From positions 1-5,757 of the forward strand of contig NZ_JBCNNF010000432.1 of NCBI RefSeq assembly GCF_039594555.1: 5,757 nt of DNA, read 5' to 3'. Each line of letters begins with the position of its first letter. Positions within the stretch are counted from its first letter, which is position 1. The notes under the pieces were generated by a model, which saw nothing but the letters and a program-made list of their open reading frames with translations, was not told where the DNA came from and did no database searches. Position numbers and translations under genes: made by a program. Below, piece by piece: positions 5,435-5,757 of this stretch. The DNA is from Inquilinus sp039594555. Lineage in GTDB: Bacteria; Pseudomonadota; Alphaproteobacteria; DSM-16000; Inquilinaceae.

Positions 5435-5757
5435 TCAGACTGCGCCGGAACCTGATCCACCCGCCAGCCAGGCTTCGGCCGCCGTGGCCAGCCGATCGCT
5501 GTCCGCCGCCAGCCGCTCGACCTCCACCCAGCGGTTCCAATCCGCGGCGATGCTCCAGCCGGGAACGCCGGGATGGGCCTGGGGCAGGCGGTAGTGGAAC
5601 ACCGGGCGGGCGGCGATCTTCTCATAGGGTAGCCGGGCCCGCACCCGTTCCGGGTCCAGGCTCAGCAGCAGCGGCAGCAGGTCCAGGCCGCGGTCGCGGG
5701 TCGGGTTGGCGGCCAGGTAGTCGTCGATCAGCCCGGCCTGGTCGGGCCGGTATCCCG
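5435..5757 (-). CDS. Amidoligase-family protein, C-terminal part (N-terminus outside window)
   Basis: On the minus strand an open frame enters at the right window edge and runs 106 codons to TGA at 5435-5437. It reads GYRPDQAGLIDDYLAANPTR (1-20), DRGLDLLPLLLSLDPERVRA (21-40), RLPYEKIAARPVFHYRLPQA (41-60), then WSIAADWNRWVEVERLAAD (67-85). The run NPTRDRGLDLLPLL, then ARPVFHYRLP and the W-rich WNRWVxVERLA pattern, match from memory the C-terminal region of putative amidoligases (PF12224). These belong to the carboxylate-amine ligase superfamily related to glutamine synthetase and glutamate-cysteine ligase, and form amide bonds using ATP. The ATP- and metal-binding core would be upstream, outside the window, so catalytic residues cannot be checked. 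Possible internal starts such as GTG at 5644 would omit conserved sequence and are not real starts. The gene converges on gshB with a 102-nt gap. The open frame is clear; the family call is moderately confident. Confidence 0.7.
   Translation of the reverse strand, partial: GYRPDQAGLIDDYLAANPTRDRGLDLLPLLLSLDPERVRARLPYEKIAARPVFHYRLPQAHPGVPGWSIAADWNRWVEVERLAADSDRLATAAEAWLAGGSGSGAV

Noticed and set aside
1..5757. tRNA, CRISPR array, insertion sequence or phage genes
   Set aside because: No cloverleaf, regularly spaced repeats, transposase or phage motif was seen on either strand.

Overview
The window is strongly GC-rich and compact, and its gene content points to an alphaproteobacterium. The best guess is a Rhodospirillales-type organism, judged from protein style only. 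Supporting signs are a lipoprotein of the penicillin-binding-protein-activator type divergent from rsmI-yraN, and gshB just downstream, an arrangement common in alphaproteobacteria. I see no tRNA, rRNA, CRISPR array, insertion sequence or prophage gene. Most of the window is conserved housekeeping sequence rather than an accessory island.

Layout. The left block reads leftward: an LppC/YraM-type lipoprotein gene (819-2000, possibly from 2033), then a CYTH-domain gene (742 leftward, cut by the window edge) that is probably a CYTH-CHAD triphosphatase/polyphosphate-binding protein. From about 2027 the middle block reads rightward: rsmI (16S rRNA 2'-O-methyltransferase) overlaps yraN (UPF0102 nuclease-fold protein). 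After a 213-nt gap holding a palindromic repeat come a SirB1-type transglutaminase-like/TPR gene and gshB (glutathione synthetase), 11 nt apart. A convergent gene at the right edge (5435-5757, C-terminal part only) looks like an amidoligase. A second palindromic repeat lies between it and gshB.

How the genes relate. The lipoprotein probably acts at the outer membrane in peptidoglycan synthesis. RsmI fine-tunes the ribosomal decoding centre, YraN has a nuclease fold of unknown role, and GshB makes glutathione. These are neighbours by conserved synteny rather than one pathway.

Worth a second look: two dispersed repeats that share an unusual double-hairpin design with compensatory substitutions between their arms, and that bracket the sirB1-like/gshB pair; an 11-bp-period direct repeat before the CYTH gene that resembles a degenerate Pho box; and the crowded divergent start region of the lipoprotein gene and rsmI, where rsmI has only a TTG start with no visible ribosome binding site. 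I found no convincing new multi-gene system.
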